Of a stretch of 19,044 nucleotides of DNA, positions 7,218-13,469 are shown in pieces. Each line of letters starts with the position of its first letter. Within the stretch, counting starts at the first letter, position 1. The DNA comes from an uncultured Clostridium sp. (GTDB lineage Bacteria; Bacillota_A; Clostridia; Lachnospirales; Lachnospiraceae). Both the position numbers and the translations under genes were made by a program. Where the stretch lies: NCBI GenBank assembly GCA_900556965.1, contig USQV01000002.1, positions 1 through 19,044 on the forward strand, in the 5' to 3' direction. The notes below the pieces were generated by a model. The model worked only from the letters and a program-made list of their open reading frames with translations. It did no database searches and had not been told where the DNA came from.

Positions 7218-8612
7218 CTAGTCCTCTGCCAGTGCTGCCCTTATCATAATGGCACACTCAATGCGCTTTTTCTGCATCTCGCAGCCGATATCATAAGCAT
7301 CTGTGATCTTTCCGTGGAAATTGTAGGAGTTTGCCGCACAGCCGCCGCTGCAGTAGAATCTGGCAAAGCAGTCCTTACATTTTTCCTTGGCATATACATT
7401 GCAGAGTTTAAACTCATCGCGGATCTTGGTATTGGTGATACCTTCATCCACATTTCCCAGAAGGAAATCTTCCATTCCTACAAACTGGTGGCACGGATAA
7501 AAATCTCCCCAAGGGGTAACAGCCAGATACTCTGTTCCCGAACCGCAGCCGGACAGACGTTTTGCAACGCACGGGCCCTGATTCAGGTCAAGCATAAAGT
7601 GGAAGAATTTGAAGCCGCGTCCTTCCTTCTGTCTCTTGACAAATTCCTTTGCGAGGCTGTCGTATTCTTCGAGGATCTGCGGAAGGTCTTCCTCTCTTAT
7701 GGAGTAAGGCGCCTCCGGAGGTGCCACGACCGGCTCCACCGACAGCTTTTCAAAGCCGATATCTGCAAAATGGAGCACGTCCTTTGAGAAATCCAGATTA
7801 TTTCTTGTGAAGGTTCCTCTTACAAAATAATCCTTATCACCGCGGGACTCTGCAAATTTCCGGAATTTGGGAACGATAATATCGTAGCTGCCTGTTCCGT
7901 TTCGGAACGGACGCATCTTATCGTTTACCTCTTTTCTTCCGTCCAGACTTAAGACCACGTTGCTCATTTCCCGGTTACAGAAATCCATGATCTCGTCATT
8001 TAAAAGAACACCGTTTGTCGTAAGGGTAAAGCGGAATTTCTTATTATACTCTTTTTCTTTGGAACGGCCGTATTCCACGAGCTGCTTTACGACATTCCAG
8101 TTCATTAACGGCTCGCCGCCGAAAAAGTCCACCTCAAGATTGATACGGTTTCCGGAATTAGCGATCAGGAAATCCAATGCCTTTTTTCCGACCTCAAAGC
8201 TCATCAGAGCTCTGCGTCCGTGATATTCTCCTTCTTCTGCAAAGCAGTAGCGGCAGGCTAAGTTGCAGTCGTGAGCAATATGAAGACAGAGTGCCTTTAC
8301 GACTGTCTGACGTTTTTTGAAATCGACTACATAGTCTTTATAGATATCCGCAGTAAACAGCTCCTCAGCATCGATCAGCTCCTGAACGTCCGATAAGGCA
8401 TCCTTAAGATCCTGCTCGCTATACTTTTCCATAAGGCCCTGAAGAACTGCCTGCTTCTGTTCTTCTGTAAGAGGTGATGGTTTTTCCATGTCCTCCACCA
8501 TTCCGGACAGCACCTTTACTACATCATAAAAAAGGGCATCCACCGAATGGACGGAGCCGCTGTTGACATCCAGAACGATATGATATCCGTTGTTGATATA
8601 CTGATGTATCAC
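7218..8612 (-). CDS. scfB: SCIFF-peptide radical SAM maturase
   Basis: 464-residue radical S-adenosylmethionine enzyme that installs thioether cross-links in the SCIFF precursor encoded just upstream. Residues 1-90 form the precursor-recognition-type N-terminal domain. The radical SAM cluster motif CxxxCxxC is C116, C120, C123 (HDCNLACRYCFAEEG). GGEP (165-168) marks the SAM-binding region. The C-terminal SPASM-type domain carries C348, C356, C374, C404, C412, C415, C421, C425 and C444 for auxiliary iron-sulfur clusters. The start is GTG at 8612, eight bases after AGGAG. It follows scfA on the same strand, with a hairpin in the 128-base gap. Characterised family members (CteB/ScfB) form a Cys-to-Thr thioether. 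Assignment to the SCIFF maturase subfamily rests on the adjacent peptide plus motif order. Confidence 0.95.
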   Translation of the reverse strand: MIHQYINNGYHIVLDVNSGSVHSVDALFYDVVKVLSGMVEDMEKPSPLTEEQKQAVLQGLMEKYSEQDLKDALSDVQELIDAEELFTADIYKDYVVDFKKRQTVVKALCLHIAHDCNLACRYCFAEEGEYHGRRALMSFEVGKKALDFLIANSGNRINLEVDFFGGEPLMNWNVVKQLVEYGRSKEKEYNKKFRFTLTTNGVLLNDEIMDFCNREMSNVVLSLDGRKEVNDKMRPFRNGTGSYDIIVPKFRKFAESRGDKDYFVRGTFTRNNLDFSKDVLHFADIGFEKLSVEPVVAPPEAPYSIREEDLPQILEEYDSLAKEFVKRQKEGRGFKFFHFMLDLNQGPCVAKRLSGCGSGTEYLAVTPWGDFYPCHQFVGMEDFLLGNVDEGITNTKIRDEFKLCNVYAKEKCKDCFARFYCSGGCAANSYNFHGKITDAYDIGCEMQKKRIECAIMIRAALAED

Positions 8613-8677
8613 AATTATTCTCCTATCTCTTATGTGATTCCGGACGTCACAGGTAACATTTTATATGACAAGAATAG

Positions 8678-8703
8678 CCCCTACAATCATACGACCGTAG
8701 GGG
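8678..8703 (-). terminator. Intercistronic hairpin between scfA and scfB
   Basis: 7-bp perfect stem CCCCTAC (8678-8684) / GTAGGGG (8697-8703) with a 12-base loop. On the minus strand it is followed by a weak U-containing stretch, not a clean U-run. This favours partial attenuation or 3'-end protection of the scfA message rather than full termination, which would give more peptide than maturase. Confidence 0.5.
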
Positions 8704-8740
8704 TCTCTTTAAAAACTCCCGATTGTCCGAAGTCCTGCCA

Positions 8741-8887
8741 TTAGCGGTTGCTGTTTTCGCAGCTCTGGTTACCTACTGTGCAGGATGTCTTACATGCAGA
8801 CTGGCAGGATGTCTGGCACTCGCCGCAGCCGCCCTTCTTCATGCTGTTCTTTAATGTGTTGGAATTTAATGTCTTTACGTGCTTCAT
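8741..8887 (-). CDS. scfA: SCIFF ribosomal peptide precursor (six cysteines in forty-five residues)
   Basis: 48-residue peptide precursor. The leader half (about 1-18) is MKHVKTLNSNTLKNSMKK. It is followed by a Gly-Gly and a Cys-rich core with six cysteines at C21, C24, C28, C32, C36 and C43, the defining arrangement of the SCIFF family (TIGR03973-type). The core segment CKTSCTVGNQSC includes T37, five residues after C32; as I recall it, the characterised family member is cross-linked between a cysteine and threonine at these same positions. An AGGAGG lies 10 bases before the ATG, and a strong extended -10 promoter is 45 bases upstream. The maturase gene scfB follows. SCIFF is nearly universal in Clostridia, but its mature role is unknown; no dedicated exporter or protease gene is adjacent here. 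Confidence 0.96.
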   Translation of the reverse strand: MKHVKTLNSNTLKNSMKKGGCGECQTSCQSACKTSCTVGNQSCENSNR

Positions 8888-8931
8888 GTTATATACCTCC
8901 TGTTATTATTTCTCGAATTTGCTTCGCGGTC

Positions 8932-8960
8932 ATTATACCATACCAATTTATATTATGCAA
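8932..8960 (-). promoter_or_regulatory. Sigma-A promoter of the scfA operon (extended -10)
   Basis: Minus-strand TTGCAT -35 (8955-8960), exactly 17-base spacer, then TGG-TATAAT (perfect -10 at 8932-8937 with extended TG). It is 45 bases upstream of the scfA ATG, the best promoter serving scfA-scfB and possibly secDF-tgt-yajC. Confidence 0.82.
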
Positions 8961-9035
8961 TAGGGATAATTTTTGCGACTTCCGAATATGTTTTATCAGT
9001 TATATCCCCAATTTCACTGAAAGGAGCCTTGTTTT

Positions 9036-9395
9036 ATGTTTTCTCAAAATGTATGGCGTGTTATACGCACACTTCTTCTTACCTACCTGATTTCTGCTGT
9101 GCTTTTAGCTGCTCTGTCCTTTGCCCTTTTCCGCTTCCGTCTTCCGGAAGCTCAGGTAAATACAGGGGTGCGGATTGTCTACATCCTCTCCTGTCTGGCC
9201 GGAGGGATACTGGCCGGACGGGCCATGAAAACTCGCCGTTTTTTCTGGGGACTGCTCATCGGCGCCTTATATTTCCTTCTTCTGCTCCTGATGTCCTATC
9301 TTCAGGCCGGTAAGCTTACGTCAGCTCCCCAGTCTATCCTCGGCATCCTGATGCTCTGTCTTGGAAGCGGAATGGCCGGCGGAATGCTCAGTTGA
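9036..9395 (+). CDS. TIGR04086-type four-helix membrane protein
   Basis: 119 residues, four hydrophobic helices (about 10-32, 44-62, 68-90, 100-118) with Gly/Ala-rich helix ends (SCLAGGILAGRAM, LCLGSGMAGGML). It matches the small membrane protein family TIGR04086, often seen beside SCIFF and yajC genes in Clostridia; the function is unknown. The ATG is nine bases after AAGGAG. The gene is divergent from scfA, sharing a 148-base intergenic region, and converges on the ABC transporter. The stop codon lies inside the loop of a terminator hairpin. Assignment is from sequence character and neighbourhood; a role in SCIFF handling or export is only a guess from position. Confidence 0.8.
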   Translation: MFSQNVWRVIRTLLLTYLISAVLLAALSFALFRFRLPEAQVNTGVRIVYILSCLAGGILAGRAMKTRRFFWGLLIGALYFLLLLLMSYLQAGKLTSAPQSILGILMLCLGSGMAGGMLS

Positions 9396-9416
9396 CATTC
9401 TGCCGGCCACCATTTT
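9373..9416 (+). terminator. Terminator overlapping the end of the TIGR04086-type gene
   Basis: Long stem 9373-9386 / 9396-9409 (14 positions, one wobble) with a 9-base loop that contains the stop codon at 9393-9395, then CCATTTTA. The last codons are part of the stem. Confidence 0.7.
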
Positions 9417-9421
9417 ATACA

Positions 9422-10168
9422 CTAAAGGACTTTACTCAGGAAGTTCTTTAATCTCTCATTCTGCGGATGTTCAAAGAAGTTTTTCGGATCATTCTCCTCG
9501 ATAAAATATCCTTCATCCATAAACATGACTCTTGTAGCCACCTCGCGCGCAAACGCCATCTCGTGGGTAACTACCACCATTGTCATTTTTTCAGCCGCCA
9601 GCTCACGCATAACGTTCAGCACCTCGCCGACCATCTCCGGATCCAGTGCAGAAGTCGGCTCATCAAATAACATAACGTCCGGCTTCATGCAAAGTGCGCG
9701 GACGATCGCGATCCTCTGCTTCTGTCCGCCGGAAAGCTGGCTCGGATATGCGTCCGCCCTGTCTGCCAGTCCGACGCGCACCAAAAGCTCTCTTGCTGTT
9801 GCTTCCGCTTCCTGTCTGCTCCTGCCCTGAAGCTTCATCGGAGCGATCGTAAGGTTTTTCATGATCGTCATGTGGGGGAACAGGTTAAACTGCTGGAATA
9901 CCATTCCCATTCTCTGGCGATGCTTGTCAATATCGGTCTTAGCGTCTGTAATATCAACGCCCTCGAACGTAATGCTTCCTCCGGTCGGCTCCTCCAGACG
10001 GTTCAGACAGCGAAGGAACGTACTCTTTCCGGAGCCGGACGGGCCGACAACGAAAACAACATCTCCCTTATTGATATCTACATCGATCCCCTTTAATACA
10101 TCAAGGTCTCCAAAGCTTTTTTTCAGGCCTCTTACACGGATCAGAGGCTGCATTGTATTATCGCTCAC
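9422..10168 (-). CDS. Polar amino acid ABC transporter, ATPase subunit
   Basis: 248-residue ATPase of the GlnQ/HisP type, energising uptake by the permease encoded upstream. Motifs: Walker [10 protein letters not shown] (42-50), Q-loop VFQQFNLFP (90-98), signature LSGGQKQR (145-152), Walker B VMLFDEP (165-171), D-loop SALD, H-loop His in VVTHEM (about 201). The start is GTG at 10168, ten bases after AGGAGG and overlapping the permease gene by 11 bases, which implies translational coupling. An ATG five codons later at 10153 is an alternative. Position 155 region reads RIAIVRAL where most relatives have RVAIARAL, a minor oddity. The exact amino acid cannot be told from the ATPase. Confidence 0.93.
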   Translation of the reverse strand: MSDNTMQPLIRVRGLKKSFGDLDVLKGIDVDINKGDVVFVVGPSGSGKSTFLRCLNRLEEPTGGSITFEGVDITDAKTDIDKHRQRMGMVFQQFNLFPHMTIMKNLTIAPMKLQGRSRQEAEATARELLVRVGLADRADAYPSQLSGGQKQRIAIVRALCMKPDVMLFDEPTSALDPEMVGEVLNVMRELAAEKMTMVVVTHEMAFAREVATRVMFMDEGYFIEENDPKNFFEHPQNERLKNFLSKVL

Positions 10169-10850
10169 TCTTTCTCAGCCTCCTCTCAAGTCTCTGTACC
10201 AGATTCGTGAATACGACCACGAGTATCAGATAAATAAGCGCCACTGCCAGTAACGGCATAAAGGCATCATAAGTACGGCTTCTGATGATATCTCCGCCCT
10301 TGGTCAGATCCTGAAGGGCAATATAGCCTGCAACGGATGTCTCCTTTAAAAGAGCAATGAACTCGTTGCAGAGTGCCGGAAGAACATTTTTAAATGCCTG
10401 CGGCATGATAACGTACCACATAGTCTGGGTATAATTAAAGCCAAGGCTTCGTCCGGCCTCAAATTGTCCGGCTTCAATAGACATGATCCCGCTTCGGAAA
10501 ATCTCGGCTACGTATGCGCCGGAATTGATGCCGAAGGCCATGATCGCCACCAGCGTCTTATCGATCTTGACAGAACCGAATACGACAAAGTAAATGATCA
10601 GAAGCTGCACAACGACCGGCGTTCCCCGGATCACCGTCAGATACAGCTTACACAGCAGGTTTAAAAGCTTAAACCTTCCCGTATTGTCATGTGACGAACG
10701 GATGATCGCCACCAGAAAACCGATCAGGATACCGACAAGACCGGAAAACAAAGTAACCTCCAGGGTCACGCCAAGGCCGTCAACAATATAGTGCCAGCGG
10801 TCGCCGGAAATAAAATTAAGAATAAAACGATCTACAAAGCTCTCCCACAT
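10158..10850 (-). CDS. Polar amino acid ABC transporter, permease subunit
   Basis: About 230 residues of the HisM/GlnP-type permease family (His/Glu/Gln/Arg transporters). The N-terminal segment [26 protein letters not shown] is typical of the first conserved helices, [16 protein letters not shown] carries the family's RGTP motif, and [29 protein letters not shown] is the cytoplasmic coupling (EAA-type) loop that contacts the ATPase. About five membrane helices. I place the start at the ATG at 10850, which has AAAGG eight bases upstream; a TTG at 10868 is an upstream alternative. A single permease gene implies a homodimer. A hairpin separates it from the binding-protein gene. Confidence 0.92.
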   Translation of the reverse strand: MWESFVDRFILNFISGDRWHYIVDGLGVTLEVTLFSGLVGILIGFLVAIIRSSHDNTGRFKLLNLLCKLYLTVIRGTPVVVQLLIIYFVVFGSVKIDKTLVAIMAFGINSGAYVAEIFRSGIMSIEAGQFEAGRSLGFNYTQTMWYVIMPQAFKNVLPALCNEFIALLKETSVAGYIALQDLTKGGDIIRSRTYDAFMPLLAVALIYLILVVVFTNLVQRLERRLRKSER

Positions 10851-10871
10851 AAATAAAACCTTTCGCAAAAG

Positions 10872-10915
10872 ACAGGCTGCCTTCTCGGTTTATTCGACCG
10901 ATTCGGCAGCCCTGT
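10872..10915 (-). terminator. Attenuator hairpin between binding-protein and permease genes
   Basis: Two-part stem: ACAGG(G)CTGCC paired with GGCAGCCTGT (10905-10915 with 10872-10881, one bulged base), and inner CGGT/ACCG (10897-10900/10886-10889). A short T-run follows on the minus strand. Probably partial, leaving binding protein in excess over membrane components. Confidence 0.65.
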
Positions 10916-10936
10916 TCATTATCAGTAAACGACTTT

Positions 10937-11785
10937 CTATTCTGCAGTAATATACTTATCAACGATCTCCTGCAGCTTTCCGGATTCCTTTAATGCTGCG
11001 ATCGCCTCATTGATCTTGTTTACCAGCTCGTCATTTCCCTTCTTAACGCAGATCGCATATTCCTCAACGGTCATTGCATCATCAAGAACCTTTAAGCTGT
11101 TATCCTGAGAAACAAATACCTTTGCAGGCTCGCCATCAATAACAACTGCGTCGATCTTGCCCTGGCTCAGTGCCTGAACTGCCTCGAAGCCCTTATTATA
11201 CTGTTCTACGGTCGCACCCTCAATGTCGCTGGCATAAATATCACCTGTTGTTCCCAGCTGAACACCGATGGTCTTTCCTGTCAGATCATCCGGAGTTTTG
11301 ATATCGCTTCCGTCTTTAACGATAACGACCTGAGTTGCAGTCGCATAAGAATCTGTAAAGTCCACGCTGGCTTTTCTGTCCTCGCTGACTGTGATTCCTG
11401 CAAGACCGAAATCAGCTTTGCCGGACTGGATAGACGGGATGATGGAATCAAAGGCCATATCCTCTACTTCGCATTCCATTCCCATATACTCTGCGATGGC
11501 TGTTGCGATATCGATATCGATACCGACGATGCTTCCGCCGTCATCGTAGTATTCATAAGGCGGGAATTCTGCGTTGGTAGCCATAACAAGCTTTCCGCCT
11601 GCAGCTGAGGTTTCCTCTGTCTTTGTCTCTGCTGCCTCTGTCTTTGCTTCTGCCTCAGTCTTTGCCTCTGTTGCTGCTTCAGTTTTTACCTCTGCTGCCT
11701 TTGTCTCCGCTGTCTCGGAGCCGCAGCCTGCCAGCATTGCAGCCATACATACAGCAGCCGTAACTGCTAAAATTTTCTTTTTCAT
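10937..11785 (-). CDS. Amino acid ABC transporter substrate-binding lipoprotein
   Basis: 282 residues. Signal peptide with lipobox MLAGC (Cys about 21) marks a membrane-anchored lipoprotein. Residues 22-63 are a low-complexity linker of Lys/Thr/Glu/Ala repeats (KTEAATEAKTEAE-type), holding the domain off the membrane. Residues about 64-282 are a type-2 periplasmic fold (SBP_bac_3): NAEFPPYEYYD, GIDIDIATAIAEYMG, FDSIIPSIQSGKADF, SVDFTDSY and IDAVVIDGEPAKVF. These point to a polar or small amino acid; the Asp and Arg (TVSEDRKASVDFT) match the ligand carboxylate-binding site. The start follows AGGAGGAGG eight bases upstream. It is first in the transporter operon, followed by a hairpin, permease and ATPase. 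The identity of the amino acid is not determinable here. Confidence 0.93.
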   Translation of the reverse strand: MKKKILAVTAAVCMAAMLAGCGSETAETKAAEVKTEAATEAKTEAEAKTEAAETKTEETSAAGGKLVMATNAEFPPYEYYDDGGSIVGIDIDIATAIAEYMGMECEVEDMAFDSIIPSIQSGKADFGLAGITVSEDRKASVDFTDSYATATQVVIVKDGSDIKTPDDLTGKTIGVQLGTTGDIYASDIEGATVEQYNKGFEAVQALSQGKIDAVVIDGEPAKVFVSQDNSLKVLDDAMTVEEYAICVKKGNDELVNKINEAIAALKESGKLQEIVDKYITAE

Positions 11786-11850
11786 AAAAGCCTCCTCCTG
11801 TATGAACCGGTGTGTCCATGCATAAATATTAAAAATTAATTAATAAACAT

Positions 11851-11879
11851 ACATTACTCTATCTTTCCCGATTCGTCAA
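11851..11879 (-). promoter_or_regulatory. Possible promoter for the ABC transporter operon
   Basis: Minus-strand TTGACG (11874-11879), 17 bases, then TAATGT (11851-11856). The -35 is good, the -10 weak. It is 66 bases upstream of the binding-protein start, in an AT-rich region with no other clear candidate. Confidence 0.35.
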
Positions 11880-11910
11880 GCCTTTCTTGAAAAATTTTAA
11901 CTTTCGCAGG

Positions 11911-12030
11911 TTATTTGTTCCCAAGCTTTGCTAATAACTGTACGATAATGGCTAAAAGCCCGATCACAACAAAGATTCCGACCATGCCCTTCCACATGAT
12001 CCCAAGGGCCAACATCATATTTAAGCTCAT
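11911..12030 (-). CDS. Minimal OadG-like gamma subunit of a sodium pump decarboxylase
   Basis: 39-residue protein, too short for routine ORF calling. AGGAGG stands eight bases before the ATG, and the ATG is 12 bases after the oadB stop, so it is a real cistron of the same operon. The peptide begins with MSLNMMLALGIMWKGMVGIF and has one membrane helix (about 8-34) ending in QLLAKLGNK. This resembles the N-terminal helix of the OadG family (PF04277-type: G..M..GM..VF..L), but the long soluble tail with a metal-binding end that typical OadG has is missing. It likely stabilises the beta subunit or bridges it to an alpha subunit encoded elsewhere. The family match is by eye; a generic one-helix protein cannot be excluded. 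Confidence 0.72.
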   Translation of the reverse strand: MSLNMMLALGIMWKGMVGIFVVIGLLAIIVQLLAKLGNK

Positions 12031-12042
12031 ACTGTTTTCCTC

Positions 12043-13170
12043 CTACATGAAAAATCCAAGAATGATACCGCCTGCAACTGCACTTGCGACCTGTCCGGAT
12101 ACATTGGCGCCGATCGCATGCATCAGCAGATGGTTTGACTTATCCTCTGCAACACCCATCTTCTCGATCACGCGGGCAGACATCGGGAATGCGGAAATAC
12201 CGGCCGCGCCGATCATCGGATTTACCTTATTCTTTGAGAACAGATTCAAAAGCTTTGCAAACAGGACGCCGCCTACTGTATCAAATATGAAGGCGAAAAG
12301 TCCCAGAGCCATGATCATCACTGTCTGCGGTGTTACAAAGAATTCCGCTCTCATGGAGAAGGAAATCGTGATTCCCAAAAGCAGGGTGATCAGGTTTGCA
12401 AGAGTTCCCTGGGCGGTCTCGGAAAGACTGTTTAAAGCACCGCACTCACGGATCAGATTTCCGAACATAAGACATCCGACTAAGGATACGGAAGCCGGAG
12501 CAACAAGACCGGCAACAAAGGTAACGATGATCGGGAACAGGATCCTTGTTAAACGGCTCACCTTTCCGGGCTGATACGGCATACGGATCAGACGCTCATT
12601 CTTTGTTGTGACTGCCTTGATGACCATCGGCTGGATGATCGGAACAAGGGCCATATAGGAATAGGCGGCAACTGCGATCGCTCCGATGTAATTGGATTTA
12701 AGAACCTGTGATACCAGAATGGAGGTCGGGCCGTCAGCCGCTCCGATGATACCGATGGATGCGGCATCGTGGATATCAAAGCCAAGGGCTGCTGCAAATA
12801 CGATCGTGATGAAGATACCAAACTGTGCTGCTGCTCCGAATAAAAACATTTTCGGATTGGAAAGAAGCGGGCCAAAATCGATCATGGCTCCGATACCGAT
12901 AAACAAAAGCAGCGGGAAGGCCTCTGATGCCTCGATCCCTGTTTCAAACAGCCACTGAATGATACCCTGCGTTTCCCCTACTCCTTCCATCATCTGGTTT
13001 AATGCACCGCTGGCCGGGATATTTACGAGGATCGCTCCGAAGCCCATGGGAAGTAAAAGCGAAGGTTCATAATCCTTCTCAATCGCCAGATAAATCAAAA
13101 GTAACCCCACAACATACATTACGAGCTGCTGCCATGTGATAGAAAGCAGGCCGTTCCAAAGAAATTCCAT
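12043..13170 (-). CDS. oadB: Sodium-translocating decarboxylase beta subunit (OadB/GcdB/MmdB family)
   Basis: 375 residues, usual length for the family. It is the integral membrane pump that releases CO2 from carboxybiotin while moving sodium outward. Conserved elements: GIIGAADGPTSI (catalytic-type Asp about 146), AYSYMALVPIIQP (Tyr about 172), NLIRECGALNSLS, and HAIGANVSGQVASA near the C terminus. Roughly nine to ten hydrophobic helices. The ATG at 13170 is chosen because GGAGG ends seven bases before it; the ATG two codons upstream is only one base from that site. It is the first gene after a riboswitch-like leader and followed by the oadG-like gene. No alpha (carboxyltransferase) or biotin-carrier gene is in view, so whether it pumps for oxaloacetate, methylmalonyl-CoA or glutaconyl-CoA is unknown; the symbol denotes the family only. 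Confidence 0.93.
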   Translation of the reverse strand: MEFLWNGLLSITWQQLVMYVVGLLLIYLAIEKDYEPSLLLPMGFGAILVNIPASGALNQMMEGVGETQGIIQWLFETGIEASEAFPLLLFIGIGAMIDFGPLLSNPKMFLFGAAAQFGIFITIVFAAALGFDIHDAASIGIIGAADGPTSILVSQVLKSNYIGAIAVAAYSYMALVPIIQPMVIKAVTTKNERLIRMPYQPGKVSRLTRILFPIIVTFVAGLVAPASVSLVGCLMFGNLIRECGALNSLSETAQGTLANLITLLLGITISFSMRAEFFVTPQTVMIMALGLFAFIFDTVGGVLFAKLLNLFSKNKVNPMIGAAGISAFPMSARVIEKMGVAEDKSNHLLMHAIGANVSGQVASAVAGGIILGFFM

Positions 13171-13189
13171 ATTCATTCCTCCTTGTAAT

Positions 13190-13276
13190 ATTAAATGATA
13201 TTGGGGTCAAAAGTCCCCGATTTTGATGCCTGCGGATTGTTCCGTGCTACGCACTCCCACAATGGCATCATTAAAT
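13190..13276. repeat. Palindromic intergenic element flanked by 7-base direct repeats
   Basis: A 73-base non-coding segment (13197-13269) between two copies of ATTAAAT (13190-13196, 13270-13276). It contains GATGCC-(TGCGG)-ATTGT paired with ACAATGGCATC (13259-13269), an inner GTGC-TAC-GCAC stem, and a GGGG/CCCC pair at 13203-13218. No ORF. It sits between the leader terminator and the oadB ribosome-binding site. The direct repeats are AT-rich and may be chance, so it is called a repeat, not a proven mobile element. Confidence 0.45.
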
Positions 13277-13288
13277 AGAAAAGAGTGC

Positions 13289-13334
13289 AAAAAAAAGACT
13301 TTTTGCAGAAAGATATCCTTTCTGCAAAAAGTCT
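13289..13334 (-). terminator. Strong intrinsic terminator in the oadB leader
   Basis: Perfect 17-bp stem (13296-13312/13318-13334) with a 5-base loop, followed on the minus strand by eight T residues (13289-13296). It lies about 120 bases upstream of the oadB start, so it must be conditionally bypassed. Its 5' strand includes the bases that would form the 3' side of helix P1 of the riboswitch-like element. Confidence 0.92.
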
Positions 13335-13413
13335 CGTTACCAGTAACCGGTATGTACCGCCAGACGTTTCCGCCGCGTTTGTTGACAGTACATTTCAACT
13401 ACTCCCTCTTTGG
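13325..13413 (-). promoter_or_regulatory. yybP-ykoY-like (Mn2+-type) riboswitch candidate
   Basis: Read on the minus strand: CAAAGAG, then GGAGTAG, a helix ATGTAC/GTACAT (13388-13393/13352-13357), GTCAACA in the large loop (13380-13386), a TACC..GGTA hairpin (about 13338-13352), and ACGAGAC followed by CTTTTTG. These recall the yybP-ykoY core: loop L1 GGGGAGUAG, loop L3 GUCA, and the 3' AAGAC/GAGAC next to P1. P1 would be CAAAGAG with CTTTTTG (one GU), and that 3' strand is also the 5' strand of the 17-bp terminator. Ligand binding should therefore favour readthrough, an ON switch. The usual P2 hairpin looks reduced or absent. The class call is by eye; the ligand could be Mn2+ or another ion. 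Confidence 0.68.
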
Positions 13414-13421
13414 ATGCTTAA

Positions 13422-13450
13422 AATATAAGCTCTGTTCATCAAAAAGTCAA
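13422..13450 (-). promoter_or_regulatory. Sigma-A promoter of the riboswitch-oadB unit
   Basis: Minus-strand TTGACT (13445-13450), exactly 17 bases, TATATT (13422-13427). The predicted start near 13416 is right at the 5' edge of the riboswitch-like RNA, only about 20 bases after the stop of the CNNM-type gene. Confidence 0.82.
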
Positions 13451-13469
13451 GGGCGTTCTTAACTTTTTT

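Noticed and set aside
7173..7787. 204-residue plus-strand ORF over the repeat and scfB
   Set aside because: Antisense to the SPASM region of scfB; starts inside the repeat element; not protein-like in family terms.
8879..9313. 144-residue plus-strand ORF
   Set aside because: Overlaps the scfA promoter region and runs in a different frame through the TIGR04086-type gene, which has the better ribosome-binding site and membrane pattern.
11915..12574. 219-residue plus-strand ORF
   Set aside because: Antisense to oadB and the oadG-like gene; proline/isoleucine-rich composition of a reverse-frame shadow, no ribosome-binding site.
13203..13218. GGGG...CCCC hairpin as a second terminator before oadB
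   Set aside because: Only four G-C pairs with a mismatch and no U-run on the minus strand.
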